From contig NC_015138.1 in NCBI RefSeq assembly GCF_000176855.2, forward strand, positions 5,270,001 to 5,334,000: 64,000 nt of DNA. The letters are read 5' to 3'. Below the pieces are notes generated by a model. The model ran no database searches. It saw only the letters and a program-made list of their open reading frames with translations, and was not told where the DNA came from. Shown here piece by piece: positions 1 to 9,870 of this stretch (position 1 is its first letter; the number at the start of each line of letters is the position of its first letter). Made by a program: the position numbers and the translations under genes. The DNA comes from Paracidovorax avenae ATCC 19860. Its GTDB lineage: Bacteria; Pseudomonadota; Gammaproteobacteria; Burkholderiales; Burkholderiaceae_C.

Positions 1-3000
1 CCTCCTGTCGTCCTGCGCCACCTCAGAAACGTCGCCAATGCGGAAAAAGCCGGTGCCGTCATCCACATCGCTCGCCAGGCGCAGCGTCCCGACGGAGAAA
101 CCGTGGACTCGCAAGGAGCCCTCCAGCAGCTGGCCGCTGCGAAGGACGCTGCCCGTCAACAGGCGGTGGACAGCGCAAATGCGGTGAACGCGGAGACGGT
201 GGCACGATTGCTCGACAGCGTAGCGCCGGCCCTTCACCCCCGGCTGCGGGCTGCATGCGGCACCTTGATCGCAGCGCTGAACCATGGCCACGCCGCACCC
301 GACACGCTCGCCGTCGAACTGCTGGCCGATACCGCGCGCATCACCTTTGCGCAGGACCCGGAGGGTCTGGTGACAGCCATGGAAGACCTGTCCCGCAGCC
401 ACCCTACCGGGCTGATCGGCATGGTGGGCGAGGCGTTCCAGCCATCGGCGCTGGAACGCCACGCTCCGCCTGCGGCGCCCGCGCTGCAGCTTGCCTGCGC
501 GGTGGCCAGGGCTCCGGGAGGCCATCGCATGCTGTCCAGGATGACATGCCCTCCGGCCTCGGAAGCACAGCAGACGGCGCTGCAGGTCGCCATGGAGGCC
601 ATGGTGGAATTGCAGCGCAGCCGGAGCAGGCCCACCGGGACCACGGTGTCCGGGATCGAATGGCTGCGGGCAGCTGTCTCGCACGCGGAACGCGCAGTCA
701 ATCCGGCAGACTGCCCTGCTGTTTCCGACAGCCAGGCACGACAACAACTCGTGGCGTTCCGCGGAGTACAGAACGGCTTCATGACCAATGAGCCGGGCTC
801 GAGCTACGACCGGGTGCGCCAGCGACTGCAGAAATTCGGCGACGGCGCGCTGGACCAGACCTCCCGTCGCAACGCGCGCGCAGCCTCCGGACCCTCCGGA
901 CGCTTCCAGAACTGGATGTCCGGCGGCCTTCCCAAGGCCATGGCCCGCAGCTCCTCCGGCATGGAAGGACTCCTGCCCTCGGCGCTGCCCGCCCTCTCAT
1001 CGTGGCTGCCCGGCACCCGGCCCACGATGTGGCGCAAATCAGTGATGCGCAATATGACCACGGCCGCCAGCAGCAATGGCATGCTGCCCCACCGTGGCGA
1101 GGCTGTCGAGGCGCTGCACCGCTCGGCGGCCGACATTCGCGCCCACCTGCAGGCACGTGCAGATGCCCACATGCCTGCACCCGAGAAGCTGATGCTCGCC
1201 CTCCTGGAACAACTGGGGCTGGGGACGGGAGCGGATGCTCCGCCACCTCCGCAGCGCACGCTCAAGCATCTGAACAAGGAAGTCTTCCAGCAAGTGGAGG
1301 CCCGCCTGGACAAGGAAGGGCTGGCCGGGCTGCCCGCCGGCCTCCGCACGGAGTGGCTCGCGCTGCGGGACACCCATCCCAACGCAGGGCACCTGCTGCG
1401 CCTGCTGTGCGAGCACGTCGATTTGCGGAATCTGGCGAACGGTACCGAGTCCCCTCCGGTGGCTGCCAGCCAGACCGCGCGCGGACTGCGCACGGACGCC
1501 ATCGCCCATGCAGCCATCGCGGCCTTCGCCGGTATCGCCGCGTCGGCACGGGCAGTCGCTGGCGAGGCATCCACGCAAGCCGACGCGCTATCGCGCCTCA
1601 TGCAGGCCACGGCATCGGCCCTGGCCGCGGTGACGCCGCCAGCCGCATTGCGGGCGCTGCGCATCGAAACATTCGAGGCCGTGGAGCGCCAGGTCACCCT
1701 CGACTGGCTGGCCGCCCTGCCCGAAGGAAAGCGGCCACCCTGGGAGGAGGCTCGCGAGCGGGTCATGGATGCCTGGCCTGCCGCGGTACAGGGTGCCTGG
1801 TCAGCGTTGAAGAATTTGGGGGCCGACGCAGGCCGGCTGATGCGGACCCTCACGGATGCTGCAGCCTCCGCGGCGTGGTCCCTGCCGGGCACCGAAGCCG
1901 GTCCTGGCTCCGGCACCGCACCAGCCCGGGCAGTGGCCGATGCCGTGGCCCGGGCAGCGCCCGCACTGCAGTCGCTGCAGGACGATGTGCATGTGAACCG
2001 CTTCGAAATGGCCGTGTCCGATATGGTGACGCTGTTCAATGACCTGCGCGGCCCTGCCGATGCGGCCGAGGTCATGAAATCCCTGGCCCAGCGCATCAGC
2101 CTCGGCGAACAGATAAAAAGTGGCGATGCCCGAATGGCACGGCTGGACCTGGGCAAGGCCGTTTCCCTGTCCACGAGCACGCCGGAGCTGCTCGGCCCGA
2201 TGCTGGGCCTGGGGCTGGGCCGCGAGCACTCCATGAACCTGAACATGCTGGGAGCTGCGATGCAGGTCCAGATCAGCACTGCGGATTCCAGGAGCGCCGA
2301 CGTCGGCCTCAAAGTGGGCTTGCGGGGTGGCCTCGGGCACGCGGACCACGAATTCAACGTTGCCAATGGCTCGGCGGGCATCGCGCTGCGGTTCGATTTG
2401 CGCCTGGCGGCAGGCGGCAGCACCTCCACGTCCCAGGGCGTGAGCCTGCGCATGGAGCGAACGGCAGGCCATGAAGACACCCTGCGGCGCCATTTCGCGG
2501 ATGTGCTCGTGGACCTCGCGCGGGCTGGCAACGCGCCCCCGGACGAGGGCGCCGAAGCGGATGTGCTGGCATCCCTCCTGGAACAGCATCCCGCCTTGGT
2601 CGTGGCCGAGGTGACCAGCACCAGACACAGCCGCGCATCCTCGTTGAGCGCAGGCGCCAGTGCGACAGCACGCTTCCGCGGGGGCGAGGACCAATCGGCC
2701 GACGTACGCAAGGCGACCCGGCGCGCCGTCGGGGCGGGAGTGCATGCGGGCATCGGAGCCAGCGGCCAGCGCTCGCGCTCCGTCCGGACTGAAAGCCGCT
2801 CGGGACTCAATGTGGAGGAGTACCATCTATCCGCACAGCACCGCGTCAATGCGCAGGTGGGTGCAAGCGCCTCCCTGGGACTCGTGCCCGCCTCCCTGCA
2901 CGACCCGCGGAAGGCTGCACAGGTGCGCGGGGCCGCGGTGGGTATCCAGAAGCAGCTCACCTACAGCGGCGTCGGAACCACCTTGCGCATGACGACGCGC

Positions 3001-3621
3001 AACGGCGAAACCTGGGCAGACCAGACCCAGATGATCCGGCAGTTCGAAAGCCTGGACGACTTCCTGGCGGAACTCGAACCACGGCAGCACGAGTTCGTGG
3101 CGGCGATGGCAGCCCGCGACCGCCGGCCCGGCGCGGAAGACGCCGAAAAGACCGGCCGCGCCTGGCTGCGATTGCAGGACACCTTGGAACAGGCGGCAGC
3201 AGCCAGCGCACCGGGCATGGCATTCTCGGTCGTTTGCAAGCTGCGCCCCGAAGCCGCCGAAGCCTACGACAGGCTGAAGGGCCTGATCCAGAACGCCGTC
3301 GAGGCGAACGACGAGGACAAAGCGGACGGCTATCGCGAGAAGATCCGGATGCTGCTGGACAGCCACGATACCTGGGTCGCCAACAACCTGCAATTCAAGT
3401 CGAAAGCCAAGGAGGAAACATCGCAGAGCGCCGTGCTCGGCGTGCTCCAGGCCAGGGCAGCCAGCCAGACCACCCGGCTGCACGAATTCCTGCCGGCGGG
3501 CGCCCAGCAGGTGGGCCGCACACCGCAGCAGCACGCCGCGGTTCCCCGCGACCACTCCGGGCGGTGGACACCCCGGCTTTCGCCGGCGGACGTCGCGGTC
3601 GCGCCGGACACGACGCGGTAG
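1..3621 (+). CDS. Large effector-like protein, 5' end outside window (partial)
   Basis: The reading frame has no stop from base 1 to the TAG at 3619-3621, so the gene almost certainly begins left of the window; the GTG at 103 (1172 residues) is only the first in-window start. The visible protein is rich in Ala, Arg, Ser and Gln, has no clear membrane segment or signal peptide, and alternates long helical stretches with a central Gly/Ser-rich part (about residues 690-830 counted from 103: alternating strands such as MLGLGLGREHSMNLNM and VGLKVGLRGGLGHA). That mix of helical arms and glycine-rich strand repeats is seen in very large type III effectors of plant pathogens (AvrE/HopR1/XopAM type), but I cannot name the family from the sequence. 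No neighbouring secretion gene is visible. Function is therefore a guess; the existence of the gene is certain. Confidence 0.8.
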   Translation, partial: PPVVLRHLRNVANAEKAGAVIHIARQAQRPDGETVDSQGALQQLAAAKDAARQQAVDSANAVNAETVARLLDSVAPALHPRLRAACGTLIAALNHGHAAPDTLAVELLADTARITFAQDPEGLVTAMEDLSRSHPTGLIGMVGEAFQPSALERHAPPAAPALQLACAVARAPGGHRMLSRMTCPPASEAQQTALQVAMEAMVELQRSRSRPTGTTVSGIEWLRAAVSHAERAVNPADCPAVSDSQARQQLVAFRGVQNGFMTNEPGSSYDRVRQRLQKFGDGALDQTSRRNARAASGPSGRFQNWMSGGLPKAMARSSSGMEGLLPSALPALSSWLPGTRPTMWRKSVMRNMTTAASSNGMLPHRGEAVEALHRSAADIRAHLQARADAHMPAPEKLMLALLEQLGLGTGADAPPPPQRTLKHLNKEVFQQVEARLDKEGLAGLPAGLRTEWLALRDTHPNAGHLLRLLCEHVDLRNLANGTESPPVAASQTARGLRTDAIAHAAIAAFAGIAASARAVAGEASTQADALSRLMQATASALAAVTPPAALRALRIETFEAVERQVTLDWLAALPEGKRPPWEEARERVMDAWPAAVQGAWSALKNLGADAGRLMRTLTDAAASAAWSLPGTEAGPGSGTAPARAVADAVARAAPALQSLQDDVHVNRFEMAVSDMVTLFNDLRGPADAAEVMKSLAQRISLGEQIKSGDARMARLDLGKAVSLSTSTPELLGPMLGLGLGREHSMNLNMLGAAMQVQISTADSRSADVGLKVGLRGGLGHADHEFNVANGSAGIALRFDLRLAAGGSTSTSQGVSLRMERTAGHEDTLRRHFADVLVDLARAGNAPPDEGAEADVLASLLEQHPALVVAEVTSTRHSRASSLSAGASATARFRGGEDQSADVRKATRRAVGAGVHAGIGASGQRSRSVRTESRSGLNVEEYHLSAQHRVNAQVGASASLGLVPASLHDPRKAAQVRGAAVGIQKQLTYSGVGTTLRMTTRNGETWADQTQMIRQFESLDDFLAELEPRQHEFVAAMAARDRRPGAEDAEKTGRAWLRLQDTLEQAAAASAPGMAFSVVCKLRPEAAEAYDRLKGLIQNAVEANDEDKADGYREKIRMLLDSHDTWVANNLQFKSKAKEETSQSAVLGVLQARAASQTTRLHEFLPAGAQQVGRTPQQHAAVPRDHSGRWTPRLSPADVAVAPDTTR

Positions 3622-3845
3622 CCGGTCCATAAACCCGAGGCCGGCACGGCTGGCACTTCGCGGTGCAGCGTCTCCTGCAGCGACGACTCCTGCCGAAAAG
3701 CCTGCCGTGAATGGCCCGGGCGCCACCCGCGCCGCCTCGGACGAGAGGCACGGGAAGCAGAAGGGGAAAGAAGCGAACAGCCGCGGATTCCCCCCATTTC
3801 ACAGGTATTCAGCCAACCCCATGCGCCGATAATGGGCGACCCGCC

Positions 3846-5057
3846 ATGAACCTCGTTGCGCTGAACATCGACACGATCCCCCTCGGGCACCCACTGCCCT
3901 TCGTGCTCCGGGGTGCCAGCGGGGTGCTGCTCGCGCAGCGTGGCTACGTGATCCGCAACCGCGAAGAGCTGGACCTGATGGTGGCGCGCGGCCTGAGCCT
4001 GTGCGTGGACACCGACGAATCGGGCGACAGCCACCGCGCCTACCTCGCCCAGTTGCAGAAGATGCTGCTCACGGACACCTCCCTGGGCCAGATCGCCGCG
4101 ATGAAGATCACCGCGGGCGCGTCGGCCTCGCGGGAGAAGGCGAATGCCGGCAACGGTCCGCCGGACTGGCCCGAACTGCAACTGCGCGCCACCCAGCTGC
4201 TGCGGGCCCCTCCGCCGGCAGCGGAATTCAGCGAACGCTTCGAGGCGCTGCACGGCGAGCTCGCCCGCCACTGCGCGGCCACGCCCGACGCGACCCTGCT
4301 CGCGCTCGTCTATCTGTCGGGCCAGGAAATGCAGCAGTACAGCGGCACGCATGCCATGCTGGTAGCCAGCGTGTGCATGATCGTGGCCGCCGAGCACCTG
4401 CGCTGGCCGGTGCCCAAGGTCCTGCAACTGGGGCGCGCGGCGCTGTCGATGAACATCGCGATGACCACGCTGCAGGACCAGCTCGCCGTACAGACCCAGC
4501 CGCTGACCGCCCCGCAGCTGGCCGACATCGAAAGCCATGCGGCGCGCTCCGAGGCGCTGCTCCGGCAGCTCGGCGTGAACGATCCGGTCTGGCTGGAGGC
4601 AGTGCGCACACACCACCACCGCGCCCCCGGCCCCCTTGCGGGCAAGAGCGAGGCCCAGCAGATGGCCCGACTCATCCAGCGGGCCGACATCTTCGGCGCG
4701 CGACTGGCACCGCGCGCCTCGCGGGCGCCCATGCCCGTCACTGCCGCCATGCAGGCCACCTATTACGACGAGGCCCACCAGGTCGATGAAGCGGGGTCGG
4801 CCCTCGTGAAAGCCCTGGGCGTGTATCCGCCCGGTGCCTTCGTGCGCCTGGCGAGCCAGGAAGTCGCCGTGGTGCTGCGCCGCGGCGCCAGCGCCACCAC
4901 GCCGCGCGTGGCCGTCGTGCTCAACCGCAGCGGCATGCCGACGGGCGAGCCGATCCCCCGGGACACGGCCCAGCCGGCCTGGAAGATCACGGGCGCCGTG
5001 GCACTGCGCGACGTGCGGGTGCAGCTGCCCCTCGCGCGCCTGCTGGCGCTGGTGTGA
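3846..5057 (+). CDS. Degenerate HD-GYP-type domain protein
   Basis: Protein of 403 residues. The order of elements follows HD-GYP c-di-GMP phosphodiesterases: an N-terminal segment (LRGASGVLLAQRGYVI), a helical domain with THAMLVA, later SHAARSEALLRQLG and a THHHRAPG stretch, then the typical C-terminal YPPGAFVRL...EVAVV region. The metal-binding HD doublet is replaced (ALSMNIAM where HDIGK-like residues are expected) and the GYP motif is absent, so catalysis is doubtful; a c-di-GMP sensor or a partner protein is more likely. The start ATG at 3846 is chosen because the family N-terminus begins there; the upstream part of the frame (from 3711) is unlike protein. No strong Shine-Dalgarno precedes it. 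Cytoplasmic. Confidence 0.8.
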   Translation: MNLVALNIDTIPLGHPLPFVLRGASGVLLAQRGYVIRNREELDLMVARGLSLCVDTDESGDSHRAYLAQLQKMLLTDTSLGQIAAMKITAGASASREKANAGNGPPDWPELQLRATQLLRAPPPAAEFSERFEALHGELARHCAATPDATLLALVYLSGQEMQQYSGTHAMLVASVCMIVAAEHLRWPVPKVLQLGRAALSMNIAMTTLQDQLAVQTQPLTAPQLADIESHAARSEALLRQLGVNDPVWLEAVRTHHHRAPGPLAGKSEAQQMARLIQRADIFGARLAPRASRAPMPVTAAMQATYYDEAHQVDEAGSALVKALGVYPPGAFVRLASQEVAVVLRRGASATTPRVAVVLNRSGMPTGEPIPRDTAQPAWKITGAVALRDVRVQLPLARLLALV

Positions 5058-5154
5058 GCGCGGCCTGCGCTTGCCACGCGCACGGCTTTTGTACTACCGT
5101 CGCGAACGGCCGTGCCACGGCCTCTCGCCCCCTGCCGACTCCGGGAGAACCGCC

Positions 5155-5754
5155 ATGCCCCGCCTCACTGCCCCGCTGATCCTCGCACTCGCGGCCTGGG
5201 CGGCAGCCTTGCCGGCGGCCGCGCAAACCCCGCCGGCCGCGCCGGCAGGGCCCGCCCCGTCGGCCGCGGCCTGCCCTGCCGTCCTGCGCCACACCATGCC
5301 GCGCCTGCAGGACGAAGCGCCCCAGGACCTGTGCCAGTACAAGGGCCAGGTGCTGCTCGTAGTCAACACCGCCAGTTACTGCGGATTCACCGGCCAGTAC
5401 GAGGGCCTGGAGGCGCTGCACGCCCGTTACAAGACGCAAGGTTTCGCAGTGCTGGGTTTTCCGTCCAACGATTTCGCACAGGAAACCGGCAGCAATGCGC
5501 AAATTGCCGACTTCTGCAGCAACACCTTCGGAGTGCGCTTTCCCATGTTCGCCAAGAGCAGCGTCAAAGGCGGCGGCGCATCGCCCCTCTACCGCGAACT
5601 CGCGGCCCAGGCAGGCGAAGCGCCACGATGGAACTTCCACAAGTACCTGCTCGACCGGAATGGCAAGGTCGTGGCGAGCTTTGGCAGTTCCGTGGCCCCG
5701 GATGACCCAAAAATCGTCCGGGCCATCGAGCAGCAAGTGAAACTGCTTCGTTAA
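5155..5754 (+). CDS. Glutathione peroxidase (Cys type), exported
   Basis: Thiol peroxidase of 199 residues that would reduce peroxides with thioredoxin or glutathione. An N-terminal signal peptide (LALAAWAAALPAAAQT) and a Pro/Ala linker suggest a periplasmic location. The peroxidatic cysteine lies in TASYCGFTGQYEGL (Cys76; no selenocysteine codon), followed by GFPSNDFAQE and the catalytic tryptophan in WNFHKYLLDRNG (Trp159). The resolving cysteine often found in the FP-C-N-QF motif is Ser here. Start ATG 5155 is preceded by GGGAGAACC. It stands alone; its transcript probably ends at the T-tract around 6004-6010. Confidence 0.9.
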   Translation: MPRLTAPLILALAAWAAALPAAAQTPPAAPAGPAPSAAACPAVLRHTMPRLQDEAPQDLCQYKGQVLLVVNTASYCGFTGQYEGLEALHARYKTQGFAVLGFPSNDFAQETGSNAQIADFCSNTFGVRFPMFAKSSVKGGGASPLYRELAAQAGEAPRWNFHKYLLDRNGKVVASFGSSVAPDDPKIVRAIEQQVKLLR

Positions 5755-5829
5755 TTTGCGACGTTTTGCGGTGTCATATTCCGATCTGCGGAAATCTTAC
5801 ATTTTTTGATGATTTTGGAGCGCGGATCG

Positions 5830-5858
5830 CTGGAACTTTGCCGATTTGGCACTAATCT
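5830..5858 (+). promoter_or_regulatory. Weak sigma-70-like promoter for the candidate small RNA
   Basis: CTGGAA (5830-5835) and TAATCT (5853-5858) are separated by 17 bases in a segment much richer in A and T than its surroundings. The -35 match is only 3 of 6, so this is a suggestion; it would place a transcript start near 5865 and give an RNA of about 145 bases ending at the T-tract at 6004-6010. Confidence 0.25.
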
Positions 5859-6010
5859 ATCGCCCGTGGACAAGTTAACTACGCTCGTCCCGCATGTTGA
5901 GTTTTCCAGTTTCTCGTTGCGAAGCCTTTCGGACCTGTCCGACTGAAATCCTGAAGCGCTTCTCCTCCCTCCCTCTCTAATTCGTTTCGGGACGCTTCGC
6001 AACTTTTTTT
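5859..6010 (+). ncRNA. Candidate structured small RNA or long gpx 3' UTR ending in an intrinsic terminator
   Basis: The 347 bases between the peroxidase and GST genes hold no convincing protein but clear RNA structure on the + strand. GTTGCGAAGC (5916-5925) is the exact reverse complement of GCTTCGCAAC (5994-6003), which is followed directly by seven T. Inside lie TCGGAC-CT-GTCCGA (5929-5942), the palindrome GAAGCGCTTC (5953-5962) and a bare pyrimidine tract TCTCCTCCCTCCCTCTCT (5961-5978), complementary to Shine-Dalgarno sequences. GAAGCG (5953-5958) can also pair with CGCTTC (5993-5998), so two exclusive folds are possible. The 5' end is unknown. It resembles anti-SD regulatory RNAs in logic; I recognise no named family. 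Confidence 0.4.
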
Positions 6011-6023
6011 ATTCCGGCCGCAG

Positions 6024-6055
6024 AAAAAAGCGCGCAACCGCAAGGTGCGCGCTTT
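6024..6055 (-). terminator. Intrinsic terminator of the GST gene
   Basis: AAAGCGCGC (6027-6035) and GCGCGCTTT (6047-6055) form a 9-bp stem with an 11-base loop. On the minus strand it is followed by a run of T (complement of 6024-6029), correctly placed 47 bases after the GST stop codon. Confidence 0.85.
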
Positions 6056-6101
6056 CGGCTTTCTGGGGCCTCTGCAGGCTGCAGGCCTCCGGGGAGAGGG
6101 T

Positions 6102-6716
6102 TCAGCGGGGCTGCGTATCAGCGAAGCTGGGCCGCTGCATCAGCTTGTCGAGCAACCGCCCGAGGTTGGGATGCTCCGTCCGCCAGGCGATCTCGGGGAA
6201 CCGGAACTCCAGCCAGCCCAGGGCGCATCCCACCGCCACGTCCGACAGGCTCAGGTGGATGCCGCTGCAATACGGCTTCTCGCCCAGCCCCTGCGACATC
6301 GCCTTGAGGCCGGCATGCACCTTGCCGAGCTGGCGGTCGATCCAGGCCTGGCTGCGCTCTCCGTCCTGGCGGTCCTTCCACGTGGCCTCCAGCCGGGCCA
6401 GCACGCCTGCGTCCATCACGCCGTCGGCCAGTGCTTCCCAGGTCTTGACCTCCGCGCGCTCGCGGCCCTGGGTGGGGATGAGCCGGCCCACGGGCGACAG
6501 GGTGTCCAGGTATTCGACGATGACGCGCGAATCGAACACCGCCTCGCCCCCTTCCATGACGAGGCAGGGCACCTTGCCGAGGGGGTTGGACGTGGCGATC
6601 GTGGTGTCGTCGGCCCAGACGTTTTCCTCGATGAAGCGGTAGTCCAGCTTCTTCTCGGCCATCACGATGCGCACCTTGCGCACATAGGGACTGGCAGAGG
6701 ATCCGATGAGTTTCAT
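6102..6716 (-). CDS. Glutathione S-transferase family protein
   Basis: 204-residue cytosolic GST. The N-terminal thioredoxin-like half starts MKLIGSSASPYVRKVRIVMAE, the usual opening of the bacterial stringent-starvation/GST group, and holds the glutathione-site segment NPLGKVPCLVMEGGEAVFDSR (split here for length: cis-Pro in KVPCL, then DS near residue 66). The C-terminal half is all-helical with ALGWLEFR. The start at 6716 gives the family N-terminus; the longer upstream frame is implausible. Transcribed alone, divergent from purB, with its own terminator. Substrate is not predictable. Confidence 0.92.
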   Translation of the reverse strand: MKLIGSSASPYVRKVRIVMAEKKLDYRFIEENVWADDTTIATSNPLGKVPCLVMEGGEAVFDSRVIVEYLDTLSPVGRLIPTQGRERAEVKTWEALADGVMDAGVLARLEATWKDRQDGERSQAWIDRQLGKVHAGLKAMSQGLGEKPYCSGIHLSLSDVAVGCALGWLEFRFPEIAWRTEHPNLGRLLDKLMQRPSFADTQPR

Positions 6717-6775
6717 GGTGTGTTTCCGGGCGCGGGCAGGGCAAGAGAGAACGAACGGGCGGCCGCCGATTCTAG

Positions 6776-8236
<1,461 letters not shown>

Positions 8237-8238
8237 GC

Positions 8239-8799
8239 ATGGCCATCAAGTCCACCATCTTCAAGGCGAACCTCGCGATCGCCGACATCGACCACGGCTA
8301 CTACGCCGACCACGCCCTGACCCTGGCGCGCCACCCCAGCGAGACCGACGAGCGCATGATGGTCCGGCTGGCGGCGCTGGCGCTCAACGCCTGGCAGCTG
8401 CAGGCCATGTGCCAGGGCGACGGCACGCTGGCCTTCGGCGCCGGCCTCTCGGATCCGGACGACCCGGACGTGTCCATCACCGACTTCACGGGCCGCAAAC
8501 GCCTGTGGATCGAAGTCGGCCAGCCCGAAGACAAGCCGCTGGCCAAGGCCTCGTCCAAGGCGGATGCGGTGCTGGTGTATTGCTTCCACCATGCGGCCGA
8601 AGTCTGGTGGAAGGGCATCGAGGGCAAGCTCACGCGGCAGGACAAGCTGCAGGTCTGGCGCCTGCCCACCGAGGCGTCGCAGCAGCTGGCGTCCCTGGCC
8701 GAGCGCAGCATGCAGCTGCAGGCCACGGTGCAGGAAGGCGGCCTCACGCTGAGCAGCGGCCTGGGAAGCGTCCACCTGGAACCCATCCGCTGGAAGTGA
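8239..8799 (+). CDS. yaeQ: YaeQ family protein
   Basis: 186 residues. The sequence MAIKSTIFKANLAIADIDHGYYADHALTLARHPSE (start and length) and the later DPDVSITDFTGRKRLWIEVG and GKLTRQDKLQVWRLP match the YaeQ family, which has a PD-(D/E)XK nuclease-like fold and was isolated as a multicopy suppressor of rfaH loss in E. coli. The biochemical role is unknown. It starts 2 bases after purB and is probably translated from the same mRNA. Confidence 0.93.
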   Translation: MAIKSTIFKANLAIADIDHGYYADHALTLARHPSETDERMMVRLAALALNAWQLQAMCQGDGTLAFGAGLSDPDDPDVSITDFTGRKRLWIEVGQPEDKPLAKASSKADAVLVYCFHHAAEVWWKGIEGKLTRQDKLQVWRLPTEASQQLASLAERSMQLQATVQEGGLTLSSGLGSVHLEPIRWK

Positions 8800-8827
8800 G
8801 CACGGGCCCTGGCGGTGCCCGTGACGC

Positions 8828-9145
8828 TCAGCGTCCGCCGGCCGCGGGCATGAACGCCCCGCAGTTCCAGCACTGCTCGAAACCGCCTTCGATCCATTCG
8901 CCGCATTCGGGGCAATGCCAGCGCCGCTGGGGCAGGTCCGCCAGGGCCTGCAGCAGGCGCCGGGCCTGCGGTGCATGCTCTTCGTGCTCCAGCCAGATTT
9001 CCGGCAGGCACTGGTCCGGCGGCAACTGCCCCGCCGCCCCCAGCAGATGCTGGCGCTGCACCGTGGCGGGCATGCCGCCCTCGCTCAGCAGATCGGCCCA
9101 GATCGTGGCGATCGCGATGTTCGGGGCCTGGGTCAAGCGCAGCAT
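8828..9145 (-). CDS. DUF2007-like protein with C-terminal zinc ribbon
   Basis: 105 residues. The N-terminal part (MLRLTQAPNIAIATIWADLL, then an EGGMPATVQRQHL segment and PEIWLEHEEHAPQARRLLQ) follows the small alpha/beta DUF2007 'putative signal transducing' domain. The C-terminus has two CxxC knuckles, CPECGEW and CWNCGAF, spaced to bind one zinc. No partner or pathway can be read from the context; it converges on yaeQ with a 28-base gap. Confidence 0.85.
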   Translation of the reverse strand: MLRLTQAPNIAIATIWADLLSEGGMPATVQRQHLLGAAGQLPPDQCLPEIWLEHEEHAPQARRLLQALADLPQRRWHCPECGEWIEGGFEQCWNCGAFMPAAGGR

Positions 9146-9196
9146 GCAGCCAGCTTAGGGGGTTCCATGGCGCCTGTCACGCGCCACCGCCACAGG

Positions 9197-9637
9197 CTAC
9201 GCGCCCGGACGCGCGGCATGCGGTGCCGACGGCCCCTCCGCGGCACGCTCCGCATAGCGGTTGAACCGCCAGGCCGTGTTCTCGATGGTGATGCGCCGCC
9301 ACACGGCGCGCTTTTCGGCCGGCCCCATCGCCAGCCAGTGCTGCACCTCGGCGAAGCTGCGCCCGCACCCCTTGCAATGGTCGTCGCCCTGGCTGGTCGA
9401 GCAGATGGCGATGCAGGGCGTGTCGGGCGTCGTCTCGTACCACGCCAGCCAGGCCGCCATGGCATCGGCGGGCAGCGCAGCCTCCTCCACCTCGTCCACC
9501 CGCGCATAGACCATGCGGGCATACACCTCCGCGAGCGCCTGGAGTTCGGGCGCCAGCGCCAGGCCCGCGCCCGCCGGGGCACGGGCCCGCCAGTGGTTGA
9601 TCGCGGATTCGATATCGGTGATGTGCAGGGCGGCCAT
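9197..9637 (-). CDS. DUF3717-DUF1289 two-domain protein
   Basis: 146 residues. Residues 1-55 (MAALHITDIESAINHWRARA, then ELQALAEVYARMVYAR) resemble DUF3717; the second half carries TPCIAICSTSQGDDHCKGCG, with four cysteines of the DUF1289 Fe-S/zinc-like signature, followed by RSFAEVQHWLAMGPAEKR. The start at 9637 gives the conserved N-terminus; the 45 residues further upstream in frame look non-coding. Both domains are uncharacterised. Cytoplasmic. Confidence 0.85.
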   Translation of the reverse strand: MAALHITDIESAINHWRARAPAGAGLALAPELQALAEVYARMVYARVDEVEEAALPADAMAAWLAWYETTPDTPCIAICSTSQGDDHCKGCGRSFAEVQHWLAMGPAEKRAVWRRITIENTAWRFNRYAERAAEGPSAPHAARPGA

Positions 9638-9870
9638 GGACACGCGGGGAAAACACGCGGGAAAAAGGCGGCCGATCTTACCCGCGGCGCCCGCAGGCCG
9701 CGCCGGCCAGGCGCCATGGGCCCGCGGACTCTCCGGGTTCACCCCAATGCTCATCAAAACATAGCAACTCAATCAGTACCGGCAGTCTTCTGCAGCGACT
9801 TTCACTCAAACAAGGCAGCCGCCAAACCGCGAATCCGCCTTGCCGCGCCGCGCGGGGCTGTGTTCCAATA
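9638..9870. other. Intergenic region upstream of the riboswitch, no gene seen
   Basis: This is the first part of a 562-base gap between divergently oriented genes. It becomes locally AT-richer around 9750-9835 and presumably holds both promoters, but I found no convincing -35/-10 pair. The rest of the gap (9871-10199) is the terC leader. Confidence 0.5.

Noticed and set aside
804..2960. 718-codon open frame antisense to the effector-like gene
   Set aside because: High-GC third positions on the other strand create long antisense frames; the product is Arg/Ser/Ala junk without motifs.
3825..3832. Perfect flagellar -10 sequence GCCGATAA before the HD-GYP-like gene
   Set aside because: No -35 match at either accepted spacing, and it would leave a leader of only about six bases.
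5751..6002. 83-codon open frame on the minus strand in the gap after the peroxidase gene
   Set aside because: No ribosome site, no protein-like composition, and it lies opposite a segment better explained by RNA structure and a terminator.
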